A stretch of 64,000 nt of DNA, from the NCBI GenBank assembly GCA_947643165.1, contig CANRVB010000005.1, positions 87,389 to 151,388 on the forward strand, given 5' to 3'. This stretch comes from an uncultured Porphyromonadaceae bacterium. GTDB lineage: Bacteria; Bacteroidota; Bacteroidia; Bacteroidales; Muribaculaceae. Below, piece by piece: positions 16,390-25,659 of this stretch. Below the pieces are notes generated by a model that worked only from the letters and a program-made list of their open reading frames with translations, was not told the origin of the DNA and ran no database searches. Numbering within the stretch: the stretch's first letter is position 1; each line of letters begins with the position of its first letter. The translations under genes and the position numbers were made by a program.

Positions 16390-18597
16390 ATGATACATAC
16401 CGTAGTGAAGCGCGACGGCCGCGTGGTAGGTTATAACGAAGAGAAGATCAAGGCGGCAATACGCAAGGCGATGCTCACAACCGATCTTGGCGAAGATGAG
16501 TCGCTGCTTCAGCGTATAGCTGACTATATAGGAATGCGTGGCAGCGAGCAGATGACGGTGGAACAGATACAGGATATGGTGGAGATAGAGCTGATGAAGT
16601 CGTCGCGCAAGGAGGTTGCGAAGCGCTATATAGCGTATCGTGATCAGCGCAGCATAGCCCGTCGCGCCAAGACCAGAGATATATTTCTTGAGATAATCGA
16701 GGCAAAGAACAATGACATAACCCGAGAGAACGCGAATATGAACACGGATTCGCCGGCGGGTATGATGATGAAATTCGCGAGCGAAACGACCAAGCCCTTT
16801 GTCGATGACTATCTGTTGTCGGCGGAAGCCCGCGAGGCGGTGAGACATGGTTATCTGCATATCCATGACAAGGATTATTATCCGACAAAGAGTCTGACAT
16901 GCGTGCAGCATCCTCTTGATACGATTCTGGAGCATGGCTTTACGGCAGGCCACGGCGAGAGCCGTCCGGCGAAGCGCATAGAGACGGCGAGCATAATAAG
17001 CTGCATATCGCTCGAGACGGCTCAGAATGAGATGCACGGTGGACAGGCGATCCCTGCATTCGACTTCTATCTGGCTCCGTTTGTGAGGTATTCGTTCATA
17101 GAGGAGCTGAAGAAGCTGGCCGATATAGAGGACCGCGATCTGTCGCACCTATATCATATAGAGCTTGAGGATTATACGAAGCGTAAGCTGTCGGGGCTGA
17201 CGGGCGATGAGCGTCTGGTGCAGCATGCCGTGAACCAGACGGTGGACCGTGTGCATCAGTCGATGGAGGCGTTCATACACAATATGAACACGATACATTC
17301 GCGCGGTGGCAATCAGGTGGTATTCAGTTCGATAAACTATGGCACCGATACGTCGGCCGAGGGTCGCTGCATAATAAGGGAGTTGCTGCACAGTACGTAT
17401 GAGGGTGTGGGCAACGGAGCCACGGCTATTTTCCCTATCCAGATATGGAAAAAGAAGCGTGGCGTGAGCTATCTGCCGGAGGACCGCAACTATGATCTGT
17501 ACAAGCTGGCATGTAAGGTGACCGCCCGCAGGTTCTTCCCGAATTTCGTGAATCTTGACGCTACGTTCAACCAGCATGAGAAGTGGCGTGCGGATGATCC
17601 GAAGCGTTATCTGTATGAGGTGGCTACGATGGGCTGCCGCACACGTGTGTTTGAGAACCGCTATGGCGAGAAGACTTCGGTAGGACGCGGCAATCTGAGT
17701 TTCTCTACAATAAATATAGTGCGCATAGCCATAGAGTGTATGGCCATAAAGGATCAAGAGGAGCGAATAGACCGGTTCTTCCACAAGCTCGACGAGGTGC
17801 TGGAGATAACGGCCCGTCAGCTTTGCGACAGGTTCAATTTCCAGCGTACAGCACTGGCCAAGCAGTTCCCGCTGCTTATGTCGCGTCTGTGGACAGGGTG
17901 TGACCAGCTGAAGAGTGAGGATACGATAGAGCCGGTGATAAATCAAGGAACACTCGGCATAGGCTTCATCGGACTTGCGGAGTGTCTGGTGGCTCTGACT
18001 GGGCATCATCATGGTGAGAGCGAGGAGTCGCAGGCTCTCGGCCTGAAGATAGTAGGCCATATGCGCAGCCGTGCCAATGAGTTCTCGGAGCGTTATCAGC
18101 ATAATTTCTCGGTTCTCGCCACACCGGCCGAGGGTCTGTCGGGCAAGTTCACGGCTGTTGACCGGAGGACATTCGGTGAGATTCCGGGTATCACGGATAA
18201 GAACTATTATACGAACTCGAACCATGTTCCGGTGTATTATCACTGCACACCGGCGCATAAGGCGCGTGTGGAGGCTCCATATCATGAACTGACGCGCGGC
18301 GGTCATATATTCTATGTAGAAATAGATGGTGACGCAACCCACAATCCGGAGGCGATATCGCAGATAGTGGATCTGATGGACCGTAACAACATAGGTTACT
18401 GTTCGGTGAACCATAACCGCAACAGGTGTATGGACTGCGGTCATGAGGATGCGGAGGATAATCTGACGGTGTGTCCGGACTGCGGCAGTCACCGTATAGA
18501 CAAACTGCAGCGAATCACTGGTTATCTGGTAGGTACGACCGACCGCTGGAACAGTGCCAAACTGGCGGAACTGAACGACCGCGTGGTTCATAAATAA
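16390..18597 (+). CDS. nrdD: Anaerobic ribonucleoside-triphosphate reductase, class III
   Basis: 735 residues. An ATP-cone regulatory domain occupies about residues 1-95 (VVKRDGRVVGYNEEKI). The catalytic barrel follows, and the C terminus holds a four-Cys zinc site (CMDC and CPDC) and the glycyl-radical loop RITGYLVGTTDRWN, where Gly711 would carry the radical. The enzyme makes deoxynucleotides without oxygen, as expected for an anaerobe. The activase gene nrdG starts 8 bases downstream. Codon choice is more G/C-ending than in neighbouring genes, which also produces a long antisense ORF that I do not consider real. Confidence 0.97.
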   Translation: MIHTVVKRDGRVVGYNEEKIKAAIRKAMLTTDLGEDESLLQRIADYIGMRGSEQMTVEQIQDMVEIELMKSSRKEVAKRYIAYRDQRSIARRAKTRDIFLEIIEAKNNDITRENANMNTDSPAGMMMKFASETTKPFVDDYLLSAEAREAVRHGYLHIHDKDYYPTKSLTCVQHPLDTILEHGFTAGHGESRPAKRIETASIISCISLETAQNEMHGGQAIPAFDFYLAPFVRYSFIEELKKLADIEDRDLSHLYHIELEDYTKRKLSGLTGDERLVQHAVNQTVDRVHQSMEAFIHNMNTIHSRGGNQVVFSSINYGTDTSAEGRCIIRELLHSTYEGVGNGATAIFPIQIWKKKRGVSYLPEDRNYDLYKLACKVTARRFFPNFVNLDATFNQHEKWRADDPKRYLYEVATMGCRTRVFENRYGEKTSVGRGNLSFSTINIVRIAIECMAIKDQEERIDRFFHKLDEVLEITARQLCDRFNFQRTALAKQFPLLMSRLWTGCDQLKSEDTIEPVINQGTLGIGFIGLAECLVALTGHHHGESEESQALGLKIVGHMRSRANEFSERYQHNFSVLATPAEGLSGKFTAVDRRTFGEIPGITDKNYYTNSNHVPVYYHCTPAHKARVEAPYHELTRGGHIFYVEIDGDATHNPEAISQIVDLMDRNNIGYCSVNHNRNRCMDCGHEDAEDNLTVCPDCGSHRIDKLQRITGYLVGTTDRWNSAKLAELNDRVVHK

Positions 18598-18605
18598 ACG
18601 TAGAA

Positions 18606-19100
18606 ATGCGAATACTCGATATAGTCGAGGCAACGATAGTGGATGGACCGGGTTTCAGAAACTCGGTCTATCTTGCAGGTTGCAACCACCACTGCGAGGG
18701 TTGTCATAATCCTGAGTCATGGGATATGAAGGGTGGATATGAGATTACGTCAGATGATCTGGTGGAGCGGCTTGCCGGTCTCGGCCTTGATGTGACATTC
18801 AGCGGTGGAGATCCTATGCTTCAGGCTGAAGAACTGGCTGGGGTGGTGAAGCGGCTGAAGCAACGAGGACTGGGTGTGTGGGTATATACGGGGTTCACGT
18901 ATGAGTATGCCGAAAGGATCCCGGCTATGCGCAGTGTGCTTGACGGGACGGATGTTCTTGTGGACGGTGAGTTTGTGCTGTCGTGCCGCAACACGTCCCT
19001 ACTGTTCCGCGGTTCATCGAACCAGCGTCTTGTGGATGTGAAGGCGTCGCGGAATGCGGGCAGAGTGGTGGAATGGACCCGGGATTCCGATGAATTCTGA
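18606..19100 (+). CDS. nrdG: Anaerobic ribonucleotide reductase activating protein
   Basis: 164 residues, normal for the family. CNHHCEGC (Cys26, Cys30, Cys33) is the radical-SAM CX3CX2C cluster motif and FSGGDP the SAM-binding GGD motif. It uses S-adenosylmethionine to make the glycyl radical on NrdD and is co-transcribed with it. Its stop faces the stop of the minus-strand isochorismate synthase gene across 19 bases. Confidence 0.96.
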   Translation: MRILDIVEATIVDGPGFRNSVYLAGCNHHCEGCHNPESWDMKGGYEITSDDLVERLAGLGLDVTFSGGDPMLQAEELAGVVKRLKQRGLGVWVYTGFTYEYAERIPAMRSVLDGTDVLVDGEFVLSCRNTSLLFRGSSNQRLVDVKASRNAGRVVEWTRDSDEF

Positions 19101-19119
19101 GTATAAGATGGGATAATCT

Positions 19120-20268
19120 TCAGAATCCGGGTATAGTCGTGACGTGGTAGCCGGACAGGCTGAGACCGGAGGTGTCGGAACCGGCGATAGATTTTACAGC
19201 ATTCCACAGTGGGGTGGCTTTTTCACCGGCTTCGATCCATTCGGAGCGCGGGTCGGATTCGCGCATTATTCCTCCGCCGCAGATGATGTTGATGCTGAGA
19301 CGGGGGCCTGTCTGCTCGAGCATGGCGCACCGAAGATTGACGTAGAGGTCAAGATCGCCGCCACGTTTAAGTCCGAGCCATCCGCTGTAGCAATTGCGTT
19401 CGTGGGGTTCGAAGCGTGATATAAGGCCCAATGCTCTGTTTACGGGATATCCGGCAACCGCAGGGGTGGGGTTAAGGCAGTCGACAAGGGGCAGTGGGTC
19501 GGTTCTGCCTTCCGCTGTGATGGAGTGGCAGAGATGGTGTATATTTCCGAAGGGGATATGGGTGGGTGCCGAGATCCGGGTGTCGAGGCCAAACGTCAGG
19601 AATACGTTGTTGATGTGGCGGACGACGACGTTGTGCTCGAGGGTGTTCTTTTCGTCCCATGGCTCGTCGAGGGATGCGGCGTATCTTGTTCCAGCCAGGG
19701 CCATTGTGGAGAAGGTGGAGCTGGTGGAGTCGTAGGACAGCAGCCGCTCGGGGGTAGCCGTGAGCCATAATCCGGTCTCCTGTGTGAAATATAGAGCGCG
19801 GAATGTGTCGGGGAGCTCATTGAAGTAGGCTTCGGCCAGGGCGACGGCAGATCCGTCGATCTCGGTAGATATGCGCCGTGACATGACCACTTTCTTGAGG
19901 CTGTAGCGAAGGTTGCTCTGGGCTTCGTGAATATTGGCTATGTAGTGGTGGTATGGGGTGCTCTGCCTACGGGTGAATTTCATGGAGGAGTCGAATGGCT
20001 TCATGCTGTCGGGCAGTGCGATCACATCGGATGCGCTGTACTGGTTGCGTATGCCGACGGCGGAGTCGGCTTTGGCGGCAAACATTGTGATGACGAATGC
20101 CGATACCGAAGGATCGGACATGTCGATGGCGTTTGATCCGTCGACAGGTTGCGATGCCATGAACTGAATGTCGCTGCTGCCTGGCATCGCGAATGCAGCA
20201 AACGGAAGATTGAGCTGTAAAGCTCTGTCTATAGCTTTCTTGATTGTATCGGAAATGAGCTGGCTCAT
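19120..20268 (-). CDS. menF: Isochorismate synthase (chorismate-binding enzyme)
   Basis: 382 residues with the chorismate-binding fold: LWLTATPERLLSY, MALAGTR, RHINNVF and ICGGGIMRESDPRSEW, the last with the Mg-binding acidic residues. The ALAGTR version of the motif favours isochorismate synthase over anthranilate or aminodeoxychorismate synthase, and TrpE is accounted for elsewhere in the window. It would start menaquinone synthesis, the normal respiratory quinone of Bacteroidales. The gene is downstream of rimO by 15 bases on the same strand. No menD or other men gene is in the window. Confidence 0.8.
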   Translation of the reverse strand: MSQLISDTIKKAIDRALQLNLPFAAFAMPGSSDIQFMASQPVDGSNAIDMSDPSVSAFVITMFAAKADSAVGIRNQYSASDVIALPDSMKPFDSSMKFTRRQSTPYHHYIANIHEAQSNLRYSLKKVVMSRRISTEIDGSAVALAEAYFNELPDTFRALYFTQETGLWLTATPERLLSYDSTSSTFSTMALAGTRYAASLDEPWDEKNTLEHNVVVRHINNVFLTFGLDTRISAPTHIPFGNIHHLCHSITAEGRTDPLPLVDCLNPTPAVAGYPVNRALGLISRFEPHERNCYSGWLGLKRGGDLDLYVNLRCAMLEQTGPRLSINIICGGGIMRESDPRSEWIEAGEKATPLWNAVKSIAGSDTSGLSLSGYHVTTIPGF

Positions 20269-20283
20269 AGAAATGGGTGTCGT

Positions 20284-21591
20284 TCAAACCACAGGGTCTG
20301 CCATGAGTTCGAATGGGAGGGCGGCGGTTATGATGACCTCGATCATGTCGCCACGACGGCAGCGGGTGTTTTTGGAAACAAGCACTTCGGGATCGACTTC
20401 GGGGGAATCGAACTCCGAACGGCATACGTAGTAATCGGGTTCTTCCCGGTCGACGACTACTTTCATCCGTGTGCCTACTTTGGACTGGTGGTGGGAGAGG
20501 GATATTTCTTCCTGGAGGGCCATGAGACTGTCGAGGCGTTGCTGCTTGACGTCGTCGGGGATGGAGTCGGAGAAGTGTTTTGCGGCGTAAGTGTCGTCTT
20601 CCTCGCAGTAGGCAAATGCTCCCATGCGTTCGAATTTCTGCTCGCGTACGAATTCCATCAGTTCGTCGAATTCCTTTTGCCCTTCGCCCGGGAATCCAAC
20701 CATAAGGGTCGTGCGAATGTGTATGCCGGGGACTTTCTCGCGGATCTGCCGGAGGAGGCGGCGAGTCTGGTCGGATGAAATGTGCCGCCTCATGTTGTTG
20801 AGGACGGGATCGGAAATGTGCTGGAGGGCTATATCAAGGTATTTGCAGACGTTGTCGCGCCGGGCCATTACGTCGAGGATGTCCATCGGGAAGTCGGCTG
20901 GGTAGGCGTAGTGGAGCCGGATCCAGCGTATGCCGGGGATGTCGGCCATGCGGTCGATGAGCTGGGCAAGGCGGCTTTCGCCGTAAATGTCGTGGCCGTA
21001 GTTGGAGAGGTCTTGCGCAATGACGTTTAACTCGGTGACGCCGCGCGATGCGAGGAGCCGTACCTCATCAAGAATTTCTTCGATGGGGCGGGAGTGGTAG
21101 CGTCCGGTAATGAGGGGTATGGCGCAGAAGGCGCAGAACCGGTTGCACCCTTCGGCGATTTTGAGGTAGGCGTGATGTCGCGGGGTGGTAATGATGCGGT
21201 CGTAAGGGGCCGTGGCGGGATTGAGGGAGGCAAGGTAGCTGACAATGCCGCTCCAGTCGGTTTTGCCAAACCAATGGTCGACTTCGGGGACGAGTCCGGG
21301 GAGCTCCTCCTTGTAGCGTTCGGAGAGGCAACCCATAGCGATAAGAGAGCGTATGCGCTTGCGAGACTTGAGCTGTCCCCATTGAAGGAGGGTGTTGATG
21401 GATTCTTCCTTAGCATCGGCGATAAATCCGCATGTGTTGACGATGACAACAGCGTCCTTGGGGAGGCTTTCGGGCCGGGCTTCAATGAGGGTCTTGCACC
21501 CGGCATCGGCAAGCATTTTCAACAGGCGCTCGGAGTCGACAAGATTTTTAGAGCATCCAAGCGTGACGACATTGACTACTGTCTGACTCAT
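20284..21591 (-). CDS. rimO: Ribosomal protein S12 methylthiotransferase
   Basis: 435 residues, full length. The N-terminal domain has the three auxiliary-cluster cysteines (Cys13 in TLGCSKN, Cys54 in VNTCGF, Cys88 in MGCLSERY). The radical-SAM motif is CNRFCAFC (Cys149, Cys153, Cys156), and a C-terminal TRAM domain ends the protein. It adds a methylthio group to an aspartate of ribosomal protein S12. GCSKN rather than GCQMN and the overall layout fit RimO better than MiaB. Confidence 0.95.
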   Translation of the reverse strand: MSQTVVNVVTLGCSKNLVDSERLLKMLADAGCKTLIEARPESLPKDAVVIVNTCGFIADAKEESINTLLQWGQLKSRKRIRSLIAMGCLSERYKEELPGLVPEVDHWFGKTDWSGIVSYLASLNPATAPYDRIITTPRHHAYLKIAEGCNRFCAFCAIPLITGRYHSRPIEEILDEVRLLASRGVTELNVIAQDLSNYGHDIYGESRLAQLIDRMADIPGIRWIRLHYAYPADFPMDILDVMARRDNVCKYLDIALQHISDPVLNNMRRHISSDQTRRLLRQIREKVPGIHIRTTLMVGFPGEGQKEFDELMEFVREQKFERMGAFAYCEEDDTYAAKHFSDSIPDDVKQQRLDSLMALQEEISLSHHQSKVGTRMKVVVDREEPDYYVCRSEFDSPEVDPEVLVSKNTRCRRGDMIEVIITAALPFELMADPVV

Positions 21592-21754
21592 TTATCTAAG
21601 TATCTCTCAAATTAGTTCGTATTCAAGTATCTCATAGGGCTATGACCGGGGCAGTATGCGTCGCGCTGTATCTGCCGGCAGCTTGGTGAGAGTTTCTTAA
21701 TAAGCCACCGCAAACCAGCCAAAACAGGGCATAGCCAATAGTAGTGAGATGTAC

Positions 21755-22717
21755 TTAAAAACCGAAGAGTGACTTTACGAATTCTTCTTTCCGGAAGACC
21801 TGAAGGTCTTCGATCTTCTCGCCGAGACCGATGTATTTGACAGGGATCTTGAACTGGTCGCTGATTCCGATGACAACGCCGCCTTTGGCTGTGCCGTCGA
21901 GTTTTGTGATGGCGAGTTCGTTGACCTGGGTCGCTGCCACAAACTGGCGGGCCTGTTCAAAGGCATTCTGTCCGGTGGATCCGTCGAGAACGAGGAGGAC
22001 TTCATGAGGGGCTCCGGGAACGACGCGATCCATGACTTTGCGGATCTTGGCGAGCTCGTCCATCAGGCCTTTCTGGTTGTGAAGGCGTCCGGCCGTGTCG
22101 ATGATGACAACGTCGACATCGTTGGCGACGGCGCTCTGCAATGTGTCGAAAGCGACGGCGGCGGGATCAGCACCCTGGCGCTGCTTGACAACGGGGACAC
22201 CTGCACGTTCGCCCCAGATGTCGAGCTGTTCGGTGGCTGCGGCACGGAATGTGTCGGCGGCACCGAGCATGACTTTGTTTCCGGCGCGTTTGAACTGGGC
22301 CGCGAGTTTGCCGATAGTGGTGGTCTTTCCGGCTCCGTTGACACCAACAACCATAATGACATGGGGCTTGTGTCCGGCGGGAACGGAGAAGTCGTCGTCG
22401 CTGGATGTAGTCGTGTCGTTTTCGGCGAGCATTGCCGTGATTTCATCGCAAAGCAGGCGGTTGAGTTCTCCGGTACCTACATATTTGTCGCGTGCCACGC
22501 GCTTCTGCAGGCGGTCGATGATCTTGAGGGTTGTATCGACCCCCACGTCGCTGGTGACGAAAATCTCCTCAAGCGAATCGAGGAAATCGTCATCAATAGT
22601 GTCGCGACCGGCGATGGCGCGGGTTATTTTCTGAAAAACACCTTCTTTGGTGCGTTCCAGTCCCTTGTCGAGTGTCTCCTTTTTCTCTTTGGAGAAAAGC
22701 TTAGAGAAGAATCCCAT
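21755..22717 (-). CDS. ftsY: Signal recognition particle receptor
   Basis: 320 residues from the ATG at 22717 (MGFFSKLFSKEKKETL), which is the family's usual N terminus; the longer in-frame start at 22765 lies only 8 bases after the -7 element and adds 16 unrelated residues. The NG GTPase domain has GVNGAGKTTTIGKLA, DTFRAAATEQL, DTAGR and TKLDGTAKGG. It docks ribosome-SRP complexes at the inner membrane. The acidic A domain of E. coli FtsY is missing, as is normal in Bacteroidetes. Confidence 0.95.
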   Translation of the reverse strand: MGFFSKLFSKEKKETLDKGLERTKEGVFQKITRAIAGRDTIDDDFLDSLEEIFVTSDVGVDTTLKIIDRLQKRVARDKYVGTGELNRLLCDEITAMLAENDTTTSSDDDFSVPAGHKPHVIMVVGVNGAGKTTTIGKLAAQFKRAGNKVMLGAADTFRAAATEQLDIWGERAGVPVVKQRQGADPAAVAFDTLQSAVANDVDVVIIDTAGRLHNQKGLMDELAKIRKVMDRVVPGAPHEVLLVLDGSTGQNAFEQARQFVAATQVNELAITKLDGTAKGGVVIGISDQFKIPVKYIGLGEKIEDLQVFRKEEFVKSLFGF

Positions 22718-22772
22718 GAAGTATGAGTTGGTTTTGTAAGGTTTGAACGGAGTTTCGGGCTCCATTGGCCTG

Positions 22773-22780
22773 CAAAGTTA
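22773..22780 (-). promoter_or_regulatory. -7 element TAACTTTG of ftsY
   Basis: Minus-strand TAACTTTG, an exact TAnnTTTG match, with transcription expected to start near 22767 and a leader of about 50 bases. Confidence 0.6.
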
Positions 22781-22805
22781 ACCTTTTTTCGTGAGAAATA
22801 GAAAT

Positions 22806-22835
22806 CGGAGTGCCGTACATTTGTATGACACTCCG
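22806..22835 (-). terminator. Hairpin after rfbB
   Basis: Seven-base arms 22806-22812 and 22829-22835, with further partial pairing inside, lie 66 bases downstream of the rfbB stop. Only a T-rich stretch rather than a clean U-run follows on the minus strand, so function is likely but not certain. Confidence 0.5.
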
Positions 22836-22900
22836 ACAGGAAGTCCAAGAGGGTGTTTAATAAAAGAGTGTATGGAGGGGTTTGAGGGGAGAATGGCAAG

Positions 22901-23980
22901 TTATTGTGGCGTCGTTGTGGGACGGCCATACATTTTGTCGTAATATTCGGTGTAGGCACCGCTTGTCACGTTGTCGAGCCATTGGCGGTTGTCGAGATAC
23001 CATGCAACGGTGCGCTCGATGCCTTCGTCGAAGGATGTGAGGGGCTTCCATCCGAGTTGCCGTGTGAGTTTAGAGGCGTTGATGGCGTAGCGGAGGTCGT
23101 GGCCTTTGCGGTCGGTGACAAAAGTGATGAGGGAGTCGGAATAGCCGGGCGGATTGCCGAGAAGGCGGTCGGTTGTGGCAACGACTTTGCGGATGATGTC
23201 GATGTTGCGCTGTTCGCAATTGCCTCCGATGTTGTAAGTGTCGCCGGGTTTGCCTTTGTGGAAAATCAGGTCGATGGCCCGAGCGTGGTCTTCGACAAAG
23301 AGCCAGTCGCGAACGTTGTCGCCTTTGCCGTAAACGGGAATGGGGCGGTGCAGGCGGACATTGTTAATGACAAGGGGAAGGAGTTTTTCGGGGAACTGGT
23401 ATGGGCCGTAGTTGTTGGAGCAATTGGTGATGAGTGTGGGCATTCCGTAGGTGTCGTGGTATGCCCGGACGAGGTGGTCGCTGCCGGCTTTTGAAGCGGA
23501 GTAAGGTGAGTGGGGTGTGTAGGGGGTCTGTTCGGTGAACGGGGGATCGTCGTGGAGGAGTGATCCGTAGACTTCGTCGGTCGATATGTGGTAGAATAGT
23601 TTACCGTTGTATCCTTCGGGTAGTTTCTCCCAGTAGTCTTTGGCGCAGTTGAGGAGAGTGAGTGTGCCAATCATGTTTGTGCGTGCGAAAGCCAGAGGAT
23701 CGACGATGGATCGGTCGACGTGGGTCTCGGCAGCGAGGTGAATGATACCGTCGATGTTGTACCGGCTGATGATATCTGATATGGCCTGCGCGTCGCAGAT
23801 GTCGGCCTTGACAAAGCGGTAGGCGGGGTTTGACTCGATGTCGGCGAGGTTTGCAAGGTTGCCGGCGTAGGTAAGTGCGTCGACGTTGATGATGTTGTAG
23901 TCGGGATGGTTGAGGATGAGGTGGCGAACAAGATTGGATCCGATGAAACCGGCTCCTCCGGTGACCATTATATTTCGCAT
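22901..23980 (-). CDS. rfbB: dTDP-glucose 4,6-dehydratase
   Basis: 359 residues from the ATG at 23980 ([14 protein letters not shown]); the long upstream extension in this frame overlaps rfbC and is not family-like. TGGAGFIGSN binds NAD, STDEVYG holds the catalytic Thr-Asp-Glu, and YSASKAG the Tyr and Lys. It converts dTDP-glucose to dTDP-4-keto-6-deoxyglucose. It overlaps the end of rfbC by 13 bases, so the operon is tightly coupled. Confidence 0.95.
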   Translation of the reverse strand: MRNIMVTGGAGFIGSNLVRHLILNHPDYNIINVDALTYAGNLANLADIESNPAYRFVKADICDAQAISDIISRYNIDGIIHLAAETHVDRSIVDPLAFARTNMIGTLTLLNCAKDYWEKLPEGYNGKLFYHISTDEVYGSLLHDDPPFTEQTPYTPHSPYSASKAGSDHLVRAYHDTYGMPTLITNCSNNYGPYQFPEKLLPLVINNVRLHRPIPVYGKGDNVRDWLFVEDHARAIDLIFHKGKPGDTYNIGGNCEQRNIDIIRKVVATTDRLLGNPPGYSDSLITFVTDRKGHDLRYAINASKLTRQLGWKPLTSFDEGIERTVAWYLDNRQWLDNVTSGAYTEYYDKMYGRPTTTPQ

Positions 23981-24552
23981 GAGCAGTCGAGTGGGTTGAA
24001 TGTGAAGGGGGAGGTGAATTGGGAGAAAAGAGGGTTGCGGAGATCCTTTTCGCTGAGGATGGCCGAGGATTTGTCGAATGGCCAATCGATGTTAAGCTGC
24101 GGGTCGAAAGGATTGATGCCTCCTTCGGCGAGTGGGGCGTAGTAGTTGTCGCATTTGTATGCGAAAATAGTGTCGTCGGCCAGGACGGCGAATCCGTGTG
24201 CGAGACCGCGAGGCAGGAAGAGCTGCCGGTGGTTGTCGGCGGACAGCTCGACAGCGATGTGTTTGCCGAATGCGGGTGATCCTTTGCGTAGATCGACGGC
24301 GATGTCGAGGACACGTCCGGTGATGCATCTGACAAGCTTGGCCTGGGCGAAGGGTGGTTTCTGGAAATGGAGTCCGCGGATGACACCTTTCTGTGACCGG
24401 CTTTCATTGTCCTGGACAAAGAGGACGTCGGGCGCGACTTCGGCGTTGAACCGACGTTGGGTCCATGTTTCGCAGAAATATCCCCGGGCATCGGGGTATA
24501 TGTCGGGCTGAATGATAACGGCACCCGGGATTGGGGTCTCTATGATGTTCAT
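23968..24552 (-). CDS. rfbC: dTDP-4-dehydrorhamnose 3,5-epimerase
   Basis: 194 residues with family motifs: [25 protein letters not shown] with the catalytic His, [16 protein letters not shown], and [12 protein letters not shown]. It epimerises dTDP-4-keto-6-deoxyglucose to dTDP-4-keto-rhamnose. Its start overlaps the end of rfbA by four bases. Confidence 0.95.
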   Translation of the reverse strand: MNIIETPIPGAVIIQPDIYPDARGYFCETWTQRRFNAEVAPDVLFVQDNESRSQKGVIRGLHFQKPPFAQAKLVRCITGRVLDIAVDLRKGSPAFGKHIAVELSADNHRQLFLPRGLAHGFAVLADDTIFAYKCDNYYAPLAEGGINPFDPQLNIDWPFDKSSAILSEKDLRNPLFSQFTSPFTFNPLDCSCEI

Positions 24553-25451
24553 GACAGGTTGCTGCTGTTTTTTGATGCGAGTTTCATGAGGTAACGTCCG
24601 TAATCGTTGGCGAGCATTGGTGCGGCAATCCGGCGGAGGTCGTCGCTGCTGATCCAGTTGCGCTCAAACGCGATGCCTTCGAGGCATGCAATCTTGAGCC
24701 CCTGGCGCTTCTCGATGGTCTCAATGTAGGCGGACGCCTCGGCCAAAGAATCGTGGGTGCCGGTGTCGAGCCAGGCAAAACCGTTGCCGAGGATGTCGAT
24801 GTGGAGGCGTTGTTCGTCGAGATAGAGGCAGTTGAGCGAGGTGATCTCCAATTCGCCCCGAGCGGAAGGGGTGATGCGCAGGGCTTTCTGGACAACGTCG
24901 GCGGGGTAGAAGTATAGACCGACGACGGCGAATTCGGAGCGAGGGTTGGCGGGCTTTTCCTCGATGCTGATGCACCGGCCGGTGTGGGGGTCGAATTCGG
25001 CGACACCGTAGCGCTGCGGATCGTTGACGTGATAACCGAAAACGGTGGCTTCGCTATCGGTGGAAGCCTGGGCGCGAGCCACGGCTTGCTGAAGCTTTCG
25101 GGATAGTCCAGCACCATGGAAGATATTGTCACCAAGCACAAGGCAAGCGGCTTCGCCGGCGAGCCAGTCGGCGCCGATGATGAAGGCTTGCGCGAGACCG
25201 TCGGGTGATGGCTGCTCGGCATAACTGAGGTTTACGCCGAAGTCGCTGCCATCGCCAAGCAACCGCCGGAACAAAGGTAGGTCGAGAGGTGTGGAGATGA
25301 GCAGAATGTCGCGGATACCGGCCATCATGAGGACTGACAGCGGATAGTAGACCATTGGCTTGTCGTAGACGGGCAGCAGCTGTTTGCTTACTGACTTTGT
25401 GATTGGATAGAGGCGCGTTCCGGCACCTCCGGCTAATATTATACCTTTCAC
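24549..25451 (-). CDS. rfbA: Glucose-1-phosphate thymidylyltransferase
   Basis: 300 residues. [17 protein letters not shown] is the nucleotide-binding loop, and [11 protein letters not shown] and [11 protein letters not shown] are standard. It makes dTDP-glucose, the first step of the dTDP-rhamnose route. The gene heads the operon rfbA-rfbC-rfbB. rfbD, which in many Bacteroidales sits in the same cluster, is not here: ftsY follows after a hairpin. A minus-strand TATCTTTG (forward 25472-25479) is its likely -7 element. Confidence 0.96.
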   Translation of the reverse strand: MKGIILAGGAGTRLYPITKSVSKQLLPVYDKPMVYYPLSVLMMAGIRDILLISTPLDLPLFRRLLGDGSDFGVNLSYAEQPSPDGLAQAFIIGADWLAGEAACLVLGDNIFHGAGLSRKLQQAVARAQASTDSEATVFGYHVNDPQRYGVAEFDPHTGRCISIEEKPANPRSEFAVVGLYFYPADVVQKALRITPSARGELEITSLNCLYLDEQRLHIDILGNGFAWLDTGTHDSLAEASAYIETIEKRQGLKIACLEGIAFERNWISSDDLRRIAAPMLANDYGRYLMKLASKNSSNLS

Positions 25452-25659
25452 GTCGTAGATAGTATTTTTGGCAAAGATAGTCAGTTTCTGTCATTCTGAC
25501 GCAAAAAGGGGCGCATAAATGTGGGCGTAAACCGGGCGTTGATATCAAGGAAAAGGGAGGCGGATGACAGGTGTGGGATTATTTTAGAATTTTTTTGCTT
25601 GAAATCTGTAACAAAACAATGGTTCGTCCGTCTATTAAGTATAAGCTAATTCAAATGAT

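Noticed and set aside
17149..18633. 494-codon open frame on the minus strand opposite nrdD
   Set aside because: It is fully antisense to a clear nrdD, its product is low in recognisable motifs and rich in Arg, His and Ile, and it arises from the G/C-ending codon use of nrdD.
23601..24524. 307-codon open frame overlapping rfbC and rfbB in another frame
   Set aside because: Both genes are intact and family-like; this frame gives a Ser/Pro/His-rich product typical of an out-of-frame reading.
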